A stretch of 64,000 bases of DNA from B1 sp964355075 (lineage in GTDB: Bacteria > Bacteroidota > Bacteroidia > UKL13-3), in the NCBI GenBank assembly GCA_964355075.1, contig CAYHCF010000017.1, positions 1 through 64,000 of the forward strand. The letters are read 5' to 3'. Shown one piece after another: positions 17,510 through 25,929 of this stretch. Made by a program: the position numbers and the translations under genes. Below the pieces are notes generated by a model, which was not told where the DNA came from, made no database searches, and saw only the letters and a program-made list of their open reading frames with translations. How positions within the stretch are numbered: the first letter of the stretch is position 1; every line of letters begins with the position of its first letter.

Positions 17510-19087
17510 TTATTCGTTAAAAGTGTCCGGTAAATCATTTTCATATAATACTACATCACCATTCTTCATCAGGCTTTTTACTTTCTCGTTTGCCTCAGAC
17601 AAATCTTTGCAAACAAACAGGTTTTCCTTAGGAAAATTTGCGGAATTTATTCCGTCCTGAATCGGCTTGGTTCTATTAGCCCCCACCAACACAGCAATAT
17701 CGCAATTTGCGGCAATATGCGTTCCAAACGCAAAGTTCAATTCATATTCCTTTGATCCGAGTTCTATCATGCCCGGAGTGATTACAATTTTTCTTTCCCC
17801 CTCAAAGCGTTTCAAGGCCTCAAGAGCCATTTTTGATCCGACGGGATTCGAGTTGAAAGCATCATCAATAATGGTAATTCCATTTGGAAGCTTCTTTACT
17901 TCCAACCGGTGGTTCACTGCCTCAATTCCCTTTATGGCTTTTTCAATTTGATATATTTCAACTTTCAATTCCAAAGCAATTGCACAACAGGCAAGCAGGT
18001 TGGAAACATTGTGTTCGCCCAACAACCTGGTTTCAACAGATAATACTATCACCCCGCTTCGCTCTACGTCAAATGACATTCCAATTCCCTTAAAAGCGAT
18101 ATTCGCCGCCCTGTATTCCGCATCAGAATGAACTGCAAATGAAATGACTTTACCTTGTGTGCTCTTTGGAATATCATCCATAGAAGCATTATCAAAGTTA
18201 ACATAACCTATACCATCAGCAGAAAGACAAGTAATGATTTCAAACTTGGCAGAGCTAACATTTGCCAGCGATCCAAATGATTCTAAATGTTGCGGACCAA
18301 TGGCTGTTAAAATGCTGTAGTGGGGTTTAACAATCTCACAAATTTCTTTTATATCTCCCTTCTTCTTTGCACCCATTTCAATAATGAAAACCTCGTGCGT
18401 TGCCTGTAACTGTTCTCTTATGGTTCTAACAACGCCTAAGGTGGTATTATAACTTCCCGGAGTCATCAGCACGTTATATTTTTCGGCTAGAATGCTGTAT
18501 AAAAAGTGCTTCACACTTGTTTTGCCATAGCTTCCGGTAACGCCAATTTTGATAAGGTTTGAATAGCTCCCTATTTTCTTTTTTGCATCATTCACATACC
18601 ATTGGTTAATCAGTGTTTCAACCGGTGCTGCAACAAGGTTTGAAAAGACAATCACAACAGATGAAAAGGCAACTGCAAAAACAAGAGGCAAAATGGAATA
18701 GTCTATGCTTTTTGTGATAAAATAAATAATAATGGCCGCTACAACTACTCCTGTTATCTCAACGGCAAACAAGCGTGTGGCTCTTTGTGTAAAATCCAGC
18801 TTCTTTTTCGCTTTATGCTTTGCTAACTGAAAGCTGCCCCATACAGAAATTCCAATTAATACAATGTTTAATGGAAAAAAAGAGACAAAGAAAGCAACGA
18901 CCGCTACAAAAATGATTGCCAGCTTCAATAAGCCAAAACGCGATGAAATGTTTTCTTTAAGCCACTTAATATAACGATGGTTAAAATAAGAATTCAATTG
19001 CATCATGTGCAATTCCTCTTTCAGCAATAGAATCGCATACGCCAGAAGTGATCCATAGGATAAGTATTTTATTCCCTCAATTATCAT
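17510..19087 (-). CDS. Membrane-anchored Mur ligase family protein (MurF-like)
   Basis: 525 residues. The first 170 contain about four hydrophobic segments (near 5-20, 52-70, 73-90, 110-155), absent from ordinary soluble MurF. The Mur ligase core follows: P-loop GVTGSYGKTSVKHFL (about 192-206), GSYNTTLGVV, the EMGAKKKGDI strand, HRLEVKK, DDAFNSNPVGSKMAL and TPGMIELG, all MurF landmarks. MurF adds a D-amino-acid dipeptide to UDP-MurNAc-tripeptide; here membrane attachment hints at a lipid-linked or modified substrate, which is inference. Its ATG overlaps the stop of the upstream hydrolase gene (TGATG at 19085-19089), so the two are translationally coupled, and ddl follows 12 bases later. Confidence 0.85.
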   Translation of the reverse strand: MIIEGIKYLSYGSLLAYAILLLKEELHMMQLNSYFNHRYIKWLKENISSRFGLLKLAIIFVAVVAFFVSFFPLNIVLIGISVWGSFQLAKHKAKKKLDFTQRATRLFAVEITGVVVAAIIIYFITKSIDYSILPLVFAVAFSSVVIVFSNLVAAPVETLINQWYVNDAKKKIGSYSNLIKIGVTGSYGKTSVKHFLYSILAEKYNVLMTPGSYNTTLGVVRTIREQLQATHEVFIIEMGAKKKGDIKEICEIVKPHYSILTAIGPQHLESFGSLANVSSAKFEIITCLSADGIGYVNFDNASMDDIPKSTQGKVISFAVHSDAEYRAANIAFKGIGMSFDVERSGVIVLSVETRLLGEHNVSNLLACCAIALELKVEIYQIEKAIKGIEAVNHRLEVKKLPNGITIIDDAFNSNPVGSKMALEALKRFEGERKIVITPGMIELGSKEYELNFAFGTHIAANCDIAVLVGANRTKPIQDGINSANFPKENLFVCKDLSEANEKVKSLMKNGDVVLYENDLPDTFNE

Positions 19088-19857
19088 CAGCGAATTTTAA
19101 TAAATTTTTCTATCAAAGTCAAGAACTCAATCTTATTGTCAATGAATACATAGTGTCCGCAAGCCGGTATAATTTTCAATTCCGACCCGGAAATAAGTTT
19201 ATTGAAGGCCCTGCCCATCTCTACAGGTGTATCCTTGTCGTTTTCGCCCCAAATCAAAAGCGTAGGGACTTGAATATTCATAGCATAATGTTTCAAATCC
19301 TCTGAAATAACTTTCTTTAAAATTTCTCTCATATGTGGATTGGCGCTTTTGTAATCTGCCGATCCTATTCGTTGAATAAATCTATTCTTCAGCCATTCAA
19401 ACATGGCCTTGGGCAGCATTTTTTCTGCAATATTTTTTACGCTGCTAATTTTTGACTTTCCTTTTCTGTTTTCAATATCTGTATCTAATAATAAGCCTGC
19501 ACTTCCGGTAAGAACAAGTTTTTGAATGCTGATTTTTGTGTTCAGCATGAGCGCTACTCTGCCCCCAAATGAGTGTCCAATAACGATTGGCGAAAGAATG
19601 TTTGTTTTACGAATAAATTGCTCCGTCCAGCTTGCATATTCTTCGCATCCCCAAACACCATCGGGCTCATCACTTTTCCCAAAACCGGGAAAGTCCACGG
19701 CAAATACTTTGAAGTTCTTTTCTAATTCGCTCTGAATATCTTTAAATGTATGTGCGTTACACCCCCATCCATGAAGCAGCAGGATAATTTCTCCCTCCCC
19801 TGCTTCGGTATAGGCCGACATCTGCCCGTTAATAACTATTTGTTTTGCTTGAATCAT
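19087..19857 (-). CDS. Alpha/beta hydrolase
   Basis: 256 residues with the full alpha/beta-hydrolase triad visible: Ser in VIGHSFGGRVAL, Asp in LLIWGENDKDTP, His in IPACGHYVFID. The oxyanion-type motif LHGWGCNAHTF is near the start. No signal peptide, so cytoplasmic. Its substrate is unknown; the position in front of a MurF-like ligase and Ddl suggests a D-amino-acid ester, amide or muropeptide-linked compound. The ATG at 19857 is chosen over a TTG at 19872. The stop overlaps the next start by one base. Confidence 0.85.
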   Translation of the reverse strand: MIQAKQIVINGQMSAYTEAGEGEIILLLHGWGCNAHTFKDIQSELEKNFKVFAVDFPGFGKSDEPDGVWGCEEYASWTEQFIRKTNILSPIVIGHSFGGRVALMLNTKISIQKLVLTGSAGLLLDTDIENRKGKSKISSVKNIAEKMLPKAMFEWLKNRFIQRIGSADYKSANPHMREILKKVISEDLKHYAMNIQVPTLLIWGENDKDTPVEMGRAFNKLISGSELKIIPACGHYVFIDNKIEFLTLIEKFIKIR

Positions 19858-19902
19858 TCGCGTTTTTTGCAAATTATTTAGGTTTTCGGGTGAGCCGCTT
19901 AT

Positions 19903-21138
19903 CTAGTCTCTTCTCTTCAGCTTTTTCTTCTGCCCAACCGACATCTTATTAATTTTCTTGTAGTATCCCGTTTTATTTCCCTCAACCCAGATCGCCAATT
20001 TTTGACCCGTCTTAATCTTGCCTTTGTGCAATTTGTTCCAGCTTTTTATTTCCGCTGCGCTTACATCAAACCAGTCGGCAATATCGCCCAAATTATCTCT
20101 CTTTTTAACCGAGTAAAGAACCTTTCTTTTTGTGAATTTAGGTTGTGTGGTTCCCTTTCCCTTTGTTTCTGTTTTGCCGCTAAGGCTATCAATTAATTGT
20201 TCGTCACACTTTTCAATTGCACTTGGCAAAATTTCAATGGGATTAAGCGGCCGGTAAACCGAGTCTTTCAGCATTTCAAAATTCTTCGCATGGCTTCTTG
20301 GAACTTTTAAGGTATAGCCTTCAAGTGAAAAGGGAATAATGTCTTTCCTGAAAATGGGGTTCAGCTCGCGCATTTCCTCAACGCTTGCACCTGTTACCGA
20401 AGCCACTTGCTGAAACGATAGCCACTTATTCACTAAAAAACTATCCGATTCCATTTCAAAATCGGGTTCTGCCGTTTTTATCCCATGATCTTTGTAATAG
20501 TTCAAAATATAGGCAGTTGCAATAACCCTCGGGTATAAATCCTTGCAAAAGCTGGGTAAATGCGGGTAAATATCCCAAAAATACAGGCTGTTATTGCTCA
20601 CATGAATGCATTTATTCAGGGTTACCGGGGAACAGCCATAACTGGCAATTACCAATGGCCAGCTTTTATAAATGCTGAATAAGTCCCTAAAATGCTGCGC
20701 CGCCACATTGCTCGATTTTACAGGATCTCTGCGTTCATCTACATAGGTGTTTACCTTCAGTTTATACATTTTACTCACAGGATACATCATCATCCAAATT
20801 CCGCTTGCTCCATTTGTGTTTACTGCACTTGGATCAAGCATGGATGCTGTTGCCGCTAAATACTTTAGGTCTGTTGGCAGGCCTTTTGAACGCAATTCCC
20901 TTTCGAGTAATGGAAAATAATATTTACTCCGGCCAATTAATTCCTGCACTTTTTCAGGATTGTTGAGGTATTCTTCAATAAAGGGCCTGGCAACCGGATT
21001 ATAGCTTAAATCAATCTGGCTTTTTAACGCAGCCATTTTTCGCTGGTAAACCTCGTCGGGAGTAGTGGCATTAACTGTTGAAGAAAAAATGCTCAAAAAT
21101 ATAAGGAGCATCCCAACAAAAAGGATTTGTTTTTTCAT
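19903..21138 (-). CDS. LysM protein with a degenerate lytic transglycosylase (SLT) domain
   Basis: 411 residues: signal peptide (to about 24), an SLT/MltD-like domain (about 75-220), and two LysM-type regions (about 235-295 and 345-395, the latter YSVKKRDNLGDIADWFDVS). In active family members the motif is ELxYLxxxES..GAxGLWQFM. Here it reads DLKYLAATAS..GASGIWMMM, so the catalytic Glu is Ala98 and the Gln after the Trp is Met116. The fold marks (PTDLKYL, ASYGC) remain. It is therefore probably a peptidoglycan-binding pseudoenzyme, perhaps a scaffold or regulator. Start at 21138 follows from the signal peptide; longer frames reach 21318. The alpha/beta hydrolase gene begins 45 bases downstream in the same direction. 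Confidence 0.85.
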   Translation of the reverse strand: MKKQILFVGMLLIFLSIFSSTVNATTPDEVYQRKMAALKSQIDLSYNPVARPFIEEYLNNPEKVQELIGRSKYYFPLLERELRSKGLPTDLKYLAATASMLDPSAVNTNGASGIWMMMYPVSKMYKLKVNTYVDERRDPVKSSNVAAQHFRDLFSIYKSWPLVIASYGCSPVTLNKCIHVSNNSLYFWDIYPHLPSFCKDLYPRVIATAYILNYYKDHGIKTAEPDFEMESDSFLVNKWLSFQQVASVTGASVEEMRELNPIFRKDIIPFSLEGYTLKVPRSHAKNFEMLKDSVYRPLNPIEILPSAIEKCDEQLIDSLSGKTETKGKGTTQPKFTKRKVLYSVKKRDNLGDIADWFDVSAAEIKSWNKLHKGKIKTGQKLAIWVEGNKTGYYKKINKMSVGQKKKLKRRD

Positions 21139-21382
21139 TACCTGCATAGCACGCAAAATAATAATAAGCCACATACCAGCGGCAATAAAGTAATTAAGAT
21201 GTAAACAATAATTTTTCGGTTTTGGCTTCAAACCGAAACAAACGAATTTATATAAAATGCTTTTTCTTGTCCTGCTTGTGCGCTCAACAGAACCAGCCAC
21301 CAAGACGCAACTTTCCACAGAACAAGGTCGTTTTTAGCCGTAATGAATATTAAATGTGCGTAGTTATGGGGTGCTTTGAAGA

Positions 21383-21574
21383 CTATTTAGGCTCGTTTTC
21401 CTTGGGTTGTTTCATTCCCTCTTCAATTTGATCTTTCACCGTTTTTTTTGCATTGTTAAACTCACGTATGCCTTGTCCAACACCTCTCATTAATTCTGGA
21501 ATTTTTTTCCCTCCAAATAAGAAAACGATTGCAAGTAAAATTACAATCAATTCAGTTCCACCTAATCCAAACAT
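21383..21574 (-). CDS. tatA: Sec-independent protein translocase subunit TatA/TatE
   Basis: 63 residues with the TatA plan: a short N-terminal membrane helix (GGTELIVILLAIVFLFGG), the FGGKKIPEL hinge, an amphipathic helix (MRGVGQGIREFNNAKK) and a charged tail. TatA oligomers form the pore for folded proteins carrying twin-arginine signals; TatC is not in this window. It lies between rluB and the LysM gene on the same strand, with 65 and 244 bases of spacing. Confidence 0.95.
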   Translation of the reverse strand: MFGLGGTELIVILLAIVFLFGGKKIPELMRGVGQGIREFNNAKKTVKDQIEEGMKQPKENEPK

Positions 21575-21639
21575 AATTATTGTTTTTAAAGTGCAAATTT
21601 ATCCCTTTATTATTTAGATACACAATTTATTTTTTTCTG

Positions 21640-23352
21640 TTATCTCAAATTTACCAATCTTTTTAAGGCCTTAATCTCTTTATCTGACATTTCTCTCCAT
21701 TCTCCTCTTTTCAGGTTGCCTTTTTCCAGACCCGCATATAAAACCCGGTCTAGCCTGTCAACCGAATATCCCAAATGTTCAAACATTCTATGAATGATGC
21801 GATTTCTTCCGCTATGAATTTCTAATCCCACCACATTTTTCTCCTTGGCATCCTGAGAAATTGCGTCTGGTTTTATCATTCCATCCTCAAGCATTACCCC
21901 ATTTGCCAAAGTCCACAAATCCGTTGATTTCAGGTTTTTGTTCAAGGTGGCTTTATAAACTTTGTTGATCTCATGTTTTGGATGCATGAGCCGGTTTGCC
22001 AATTCCCCGTCGTTGGTTAAAACCAATACCCCGGTGGTATTTCTGTCCAAACGACCAATAGGGAAAATTCTCTCCTTCATTTTACCTTCAAACAAATCCA
22101 TTACCGTATTTCTTCCTTCAGGATCATCAGAAGTAGTAATGGCATCTTTTGGTTTATTTAATACGATATACACCTTTGCCTCAACCGCTAATTTTTGGCC
22201 ATTAAACTTAACCACGTCGCCGCTATTCACTTTGGTTCCCAATTCGGTTATTACCTTGCCGTTAATGGTTACAAGGCCTGCTCCTATTAGCTCATCGGCT
22301 TCTCTTCTTGAGCTAACCCCTGCATTTGACAGAAATCGATTTAGCCTGATTTCAGCACCCGCATACAACTCGCTTTCTGTTTTGCGTTCTTTACTTTGCG
22401 ATTTAATTTTTGATTCAAAGGGCTCAATTGCATTTACTTTTACCGATTTCCCTTTAGCTCCAGGTCCGGCAAACCTAAAATTCTTTTCTTCTTCACCTGG
22501 TTTAATTCTGGGTTTATAGCCCTTCATTTCCGATTTTTTTGCAAAGCTTGGCCCTGTTACAGAATCCCTGTTTTCACCAAAACTTCTCTTTGAACGAGTG
22601 GGTTTCTCTTCTTTTTCTTTAAAACTCTTCAAAGTTGAGCGGCTTGAAAAAGTTTCGGCCGTTCCGTATGCCTTTTTTGTTTTGATAGTTCCCTTGTTTC
22701 CTTCGGCACTCCTCGTTTGGAATGATTTAGTAGATGGCCTGTCCTCAAATTCGTTTTTCCTGTTAACCGGGCCTTCACTGTTTCTGTTCGTTTTGTAGGG
22801 TGGTTTAGTGGGATAGGCTCTTTTTTTACGCTCAAACCCCTCGGCTTCCGGCTTTCGTTTGTCGTAAACGGTCCTTCCTCCGGCAGTTTTGTAGGGTGGT
22901 TTTGATCCGAAAGTTTTCTTCTTGTCTTCTGAACCTTCCGCGCCTCTATAGCTTTTATAGGGCGGCTTTGATCCAAATGTTTTCTTCTTATCGTCTGAAC
23001 CTTCCGTGCTTCTATAGCTTTTATAGGGCGGCTTTGATCCGAAATTTTTCTTCTTATCCTCTGAACCTTCCGTGCCTCTATAGCTTTTATAGGGTGGTTT
23101 TGATCCGAAATTTTTCTTTTTATCGTCGAAGGAGCTTGTTGATTTTCTTTTGTCAAACCGATCGCCCGATTCGCTAACCGGCCTTGCCCCGTATGTTTTC
23201 TTTCTATCCCCTTCGTTAAAACCCTCACTATCTTTGAAACGGGTTCTTTTTACGGGTGCGTTTCTGCTACTTGCACCTGCTTTAAACCGGCCTTCTGGTT
23301 TCCAGGATGCCCCTGTGTTACTTGTCCTTTTTCCCGGATTGCTTTTTTTCAT
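21640..23352 (-). CDS. rluB: Pseudouridine synthase of the RluB/RsuA family with long repetitive N-terminal extension
   Basis: 570 residues, over twice the usual size. Residues 1-320 are a highly charged extension rich in Lys, Gly, Ser and Arg; within it a 22-residue unit (DKKK-x-FGSKPPYKSYR-x-x-EGS) is repeated nearly perfectly. The catalytic part follows: an S4 RNA-binding domain (RLNRFLSNAGVSSRREADELI, about 335-380) and the synthase domain with the active-site Asp in GRLDRNTTGVLVLTNDG, then YKATLN. RluB modifies 23S rRNA U2605 in E. coli; the exact position here is not proven. The basic extension probably binds RNA or ribosomes non-specifically, as similar tails do in Bacteroidetes RNA enzymes. 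Confidence 0.9.
   Translation of the reverse strand: MKKSNPGKRTSNTGASWKPEGRFKAGASSRNAPVKRTRFKDSEGFNEGDRKKTYGARPVSESGDRFDKRKSTSSFDDKKKNFGSKPPYKSYRGTEGSEDKKKNFGSKPPYKSYRSTEGSDDKKKTFGSKPPYKSYRGAEGSEDKKKTFGSKPPYKTAGGRTVYDKRKPEAEGFERKKRAYPTKPPYKTNRNSEGPVNRKNEFEDRPSTKSFQTRSAEGNKGTIKTKKAYGTAETFSSRSTLKSFKEKEEKPTRSKRSFGENRDSVTGPSFAKKSEMKGYKPRIKPGEEEKNFRFAGPGAKGKSVKVNAIEPFESKIKSQSKERKTESELYAGAEIRLNRFLSNAGVSSRREADELIGAGLVTINGKVITELGTKVNSGDVVKFNGQKLAVEAKVYIVLNKPKDAITTSDDPEGRNTVMDLFEGKMKERIFPIGRLDRNTTGVLVLTNDGELANRLMHPKHEINKVYKATLNKNLKSTDLWTLANGVMLEDGMIKPDAISQDAKEKNVVGLEIHSGRNRIIHRMFEHLGYSVDRLDRVLYAGLEKGNLKRGEWREMSDKEIKALKRLVNLR
22894..23130. repeat. In-frame 66-bp tandem repeats inside rluB
   Basis: Units start at 22894, 22960, 23026 and 23092 (last one partial), each exactly 66 bp and differing at only a few bases. 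They encode the 22-residue repeats of the N-terminal extension. A multiple-of-three unit allows copy-number change without frameshift. Confidence 0.85.
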
Positions 23353-23514
23353 CTGCTTGTTTTTGGTAAAAATTTTATCGGCCGCTATCCTACTGTTTTA
23401 GTTCTGGTGCGTACATAGTAATGTGGCGTTCAGCAGGTATAGGGTGTCGACTTTTTAAAAATCAGAGGGCAAAGATAGTCAATGTAATGGCAAATATTTC
23501 GATATACAAAACAA

Positions 23515-23552
23515 AACCGGTATCCGGCAATATTATTTGCCAGATACCGGTT
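23515..23552 (-). terminator. Rho-independent terminator of the lipoprotein gene at 23576-24376
   Basis: A 16-bp stem (AACCGGTATCCGGCAA with TTGCCAGATACCGGTT, one mismatch) encloses a six-base loop. Read on the minus strand it is followed by a T-rich run (TTTTGTTTTG). It lies 24 bases past the stop of that gene. Confidence 0.8.
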
Positions 23553-23575
23553 TTCCTTGCCTGATTATTTGTTTT

Positions 23576-24376
23576 TTATTTTCTTCTGATAATGGTATGG
23601 GTTTTTCCATTAATCGTGATGGTAACCTGGCTATCACAAGCGCCATTTCCAAAATCCAGGGTGCGTGTTGCTTTTCCTTCAGGAATCAATTCAATGGTTC
23701 CACTCACAATTCTCCACTGACAACTTAAATCTACTTTTAACGCCTTGGTTATGTTAGCATTATAGGTTATTCCTTTTCTGTTGGTTCCGCTTGTAGTCCC
23801 TGTTATTTCATAAATGTCATCATTCCAGATTGGGGTTGCCTCTCCTGCCACCCAGGTGCGAACCCGGTTGCTGTTCCATGTATGTGTTTCATTGCTGCTG
23901 GTGGTTATTTTGCCCGCTACTACAATCGTAAAAGAAAGTTGGTTCAATGCGTTTCTCCCATTATTGGTAATTGATTTGGATCCATCCACCTTATTGTCAT
24001 TTTGGTAGAAATTACTAAACCCGATCGTGATAATTGTACCTGTGGCTCTGTATTTTCCTGTCCAGGTAACCAAAATAATTCCCCTTCTATAATTTCCATC
24101 ATTGCATAAATAATTCGCGGTGCCGTAATTTATGCTCATCGTCCTCGGACTGGCAAGGGTATCAATGGTAATAATTGGGTATCCTCCCTTTTTCATTCCG
24201 GCGTCATTAGCACTCTGGTCAACTTCCTTGTAAACCTGGTCGTAAACCATTTCTCCCTGACTTTGATCTTCAGAGCTGATTAAGTCAGAATCTGTTTTTT
24301 CGCTTTTTTTGCAACTGCTAAAGCTAAGTCCAATGGCAACCATTACCATTAAACTTGTTTTAATTAATTTTTTCAT
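23576..24376 (-). CDS. Lipoprotein of unknown function
   Basis: 266 residues; the signal peptide ends in the lipobox FSSC with the anchor Cys at about 22, followed by K-K. The mature part is beta-rich (YRATGTIITIGFSNFY, HTWNSNRVRTW, CDSQVTITINGKTH) and I know no family name for it, although such beta-sandwich lipoproteins are frequent in Bacteroidetes. Its leader (MKKLIKTSLMVMVAIGLSFSSCKK) is nearly the same as that of the lipoprotein at 56044-56955 (MKKTIKTSLIMMFGISLAFTSCKK), which may reflect common origin or just convergent leaders. It is monocistronic, ending at a strong terminator. Confidence 0.78.
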   Translation of the reverse strand: MKKLIKTSLMVMVAIGLSFSSCKKSEKTDSDLISSEDQSQGEMVYDQVYKEVDQSANDAGMKKGGYPIITIDTLASPRTMSINYGTANYLCNDGNYRRGIILVTWTGKYRATGTIITIGFSNFYQNDNKVDGSKSITNNGRNALNQLSFTIVVAGKITTSSNETHTWNSNRVRTWVAGEATPIWNDDIYEITGTTSGTNRKGITYNANITKALKVDLSCQWRIVSGTIELIPEGKATRTLDFGNGACDSQVTITINGKTHTIIRRK

Positions 24377-24463
24377 CGTGTTACTTTGCTTGTTTGTGAA
24401 GATAAGATTGGATCAAATATAAATGGTTTAATTGAATATTTTTTTATTACAAGACCACTTTTG

Positions 24464-24471
24464 TATGTTTG
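24464..24471 (+). promoter_or_regulatory. Bacteroidetes -7 promoter element (TATGTTTG)
   Basis: Exact TAnnTTTG match four bases before the ATG of the symporter gene at 24476. Confidence 0.65.
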
Positions 24472-24475
24472 AGGT

Positions 24476-25831
24476 ATGAACGCTAAAAACTTTTTTTATG
24501 CAACATTAGGTGTTTTTGGTATTGTGGCTCTGTTACACGTATTGTCATCCAATTCCATTTTACCGGTTAATCCGCTTGTGCTTCAAACAGGAAGATGGCT
24601 GGTCTTGTTTCTGGCATCTTGCTATGCTTTCTTTAAAAAAAATCTGACAACCTGGATTTTGGTTGCCATGTTCATTGGCATTATATTGGGTACTGATTTT
24701 CCAGAGATCTGTAAACCCCTTAAAATTCTCAGTGAAATCTTCCTTCGTTTAATTAAAACCATTATAGCCCCGCTCCTTTTTGCTACGCTCGTGGTGGGTA
24801 TTGCCGGACATTCAAATTTAAAACAAGTTGGCAGAATGGGCATTAAGGCCCTGATTTATTTCGAAGTTGTTACCACTGTCGCACTCGTAATAGGCCTGTT
24901 GGCAATCAATATTTCTCAGGCCGGTGTAGGTTCCAACCTAACGGCTAATGATTCCCAAATTGAGAAGGCTTCAAAAATTCTTGAACAGAAACAATCCCAT
25001 GATGTCATATTAGATATCTTTCCTGAGAACATTGCAAAAGCCATTTATGATAATCAAATCCTTCAGGTTGTATTATTTAGCGTTTTATTTGGGATTTCTT
25101 TGGCTCTGGTAAAAAACGAAACAAAAAAGAAGGCCATACTCTTGTTTGCAGAGGGTTTAAGCGAAACCATGTTTAAGTTCACCGATCTGGTTATGCTTTT
25201 TGCTCCCATCGCGGTTGGAGGCGCAATGGCTTATTCGGTTTCGAGCCTGGGTTTGGGGGTAATTGGTAACTTGCTAAAGCTGGTAGTGACTTTATACGCA
25301 GCATTATTCGCATTTGTCGCACTCGTGCTATTCCCGATAGGGCTGCTGGTTAAGCTTCCTTTTAAGCGATTTATTACTGCTATTTCCGAACCGGTCTCCA
25401 TCGCATTTGCAACTGCAAGCTCTGAGGCAGCTTTGCCTAAAGCACTTGAAAATCTGGAGAAAATGGGAATTCCACGCAAAGTGGTTGCTTTCGTTTTGCC
25501 AACCGGTTATAGTTTTAACCTTGATGGAACCACCTTATATTTGTCATTGGCTTCTGTTTTTATTGCACAGGCAAGTGGGATTGATTTGTCGGTTGGACAG
25601 CAAATTCAAATGTGCTTTATTTTGATGTTGACCAGCAAAGGAGTTGCCGGTGTTCGTGGTGCCTCTTTTTTAATCTTAGTGAGTACCGTAGCGTCATTGG
25701 GGTTGGATCCACAAAAAGCCTTTGCCATTTTAGCGGTAGATGCTTTGCTGGATATGGGGCGAACAACAATTAATGTAATTGGAAACAGCCTGGCAACTTA
25801 TGTAATTGCCAAATGGGAAGGTGAGGTTTAA
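24476..25831 (+). CDS. Dicarboxylate/amino acid:cation symporter (DAACS family)
   Basis: 451 residues and about ten hydrophobic segments. The family's hallmark parts are visible: the hairpin 1 region SSEAALPKALENLEKMGIPRKVVAFVLPTGYSFN, the helix 7 motif NLDGTTLYLSLASVF, and the hairpin 2/helix 8 part TSKGVAGVRGASFLIL. LLDMGRTTINVIGNSLA holds the substrate Asp and Arg of TM8. These transporters bring in glutamate, aspartate or C4-dicarboxylates with sodium or protons. The motif SSEAALP instead of the common SSSATLP suggests an uncertain, possibly neutral amino-acid preference. Single gene with its own promoter. Confidence 0.92.
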   Translation: MNAKNFFYATLGVFGIVALLHVLSSNSILPVNPLVLQTGRWLVLFLASCYAFFKKNLTTWILVAMFIGIILGTDFPEICKPLKILSEIFLRLIKTIIAPLLFATLVVGIAGHSNLKQVGRMGIKALIYFEVVTTVALVIGLLAINISQAGVGSNLTANDSQIEKASKILEQKQSHDVILDIFPENIAKAIYDNQILQVVLFSVLFGISLALVKNETKKKAILLFAEGLSETMFKFTDLVMLFAPIAVGGAMAYSVSSLGLGVIGNLLKLVVTLYAALFAFVALVLFPIGLLVKLPFKRFITAISEPVSIAFATASSEAALPKALENLEKMGIPRKVVAFVLPTGYSFNLDGTTLYLSLASVFIAQASGIDLSVGQQIQMCFILMLTSKGVAGVRGASFLILVSTVASLGLDPQKAFAILAVDALLDMGRTTINVIGNSLATYVIAKWEGEV

Positions 25832-25899
25832 GTAATACAATTAACAAATTCGGAGTGTTTGTTGTTAAGTGAAATAATAATTGTTTCAAGACAAGCATT

Positions 25900-25907
25900 T
25901 ATTTTTG
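25900..25907 (+). promoter_or_regulatory. Bacteroidetes -7 promoter element before the M16 operon (TATTTTTG)
   Basis: TAnnTTTG match 22 bases before the TTG start at 25930; probable promoter for the M16 pair, the T9SS protein and ybeY. Confidence 0.55.
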
Positions 25908-25929
25908 TTGAACCTAATCATCAATATCC

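Noticed and set aside
22629..23228. Long alternative reading frame inside rluB
   Set aside because: Produced by the 66-bp tandem repeats in another frame; the rluB frame has the S4 and synthase domains.
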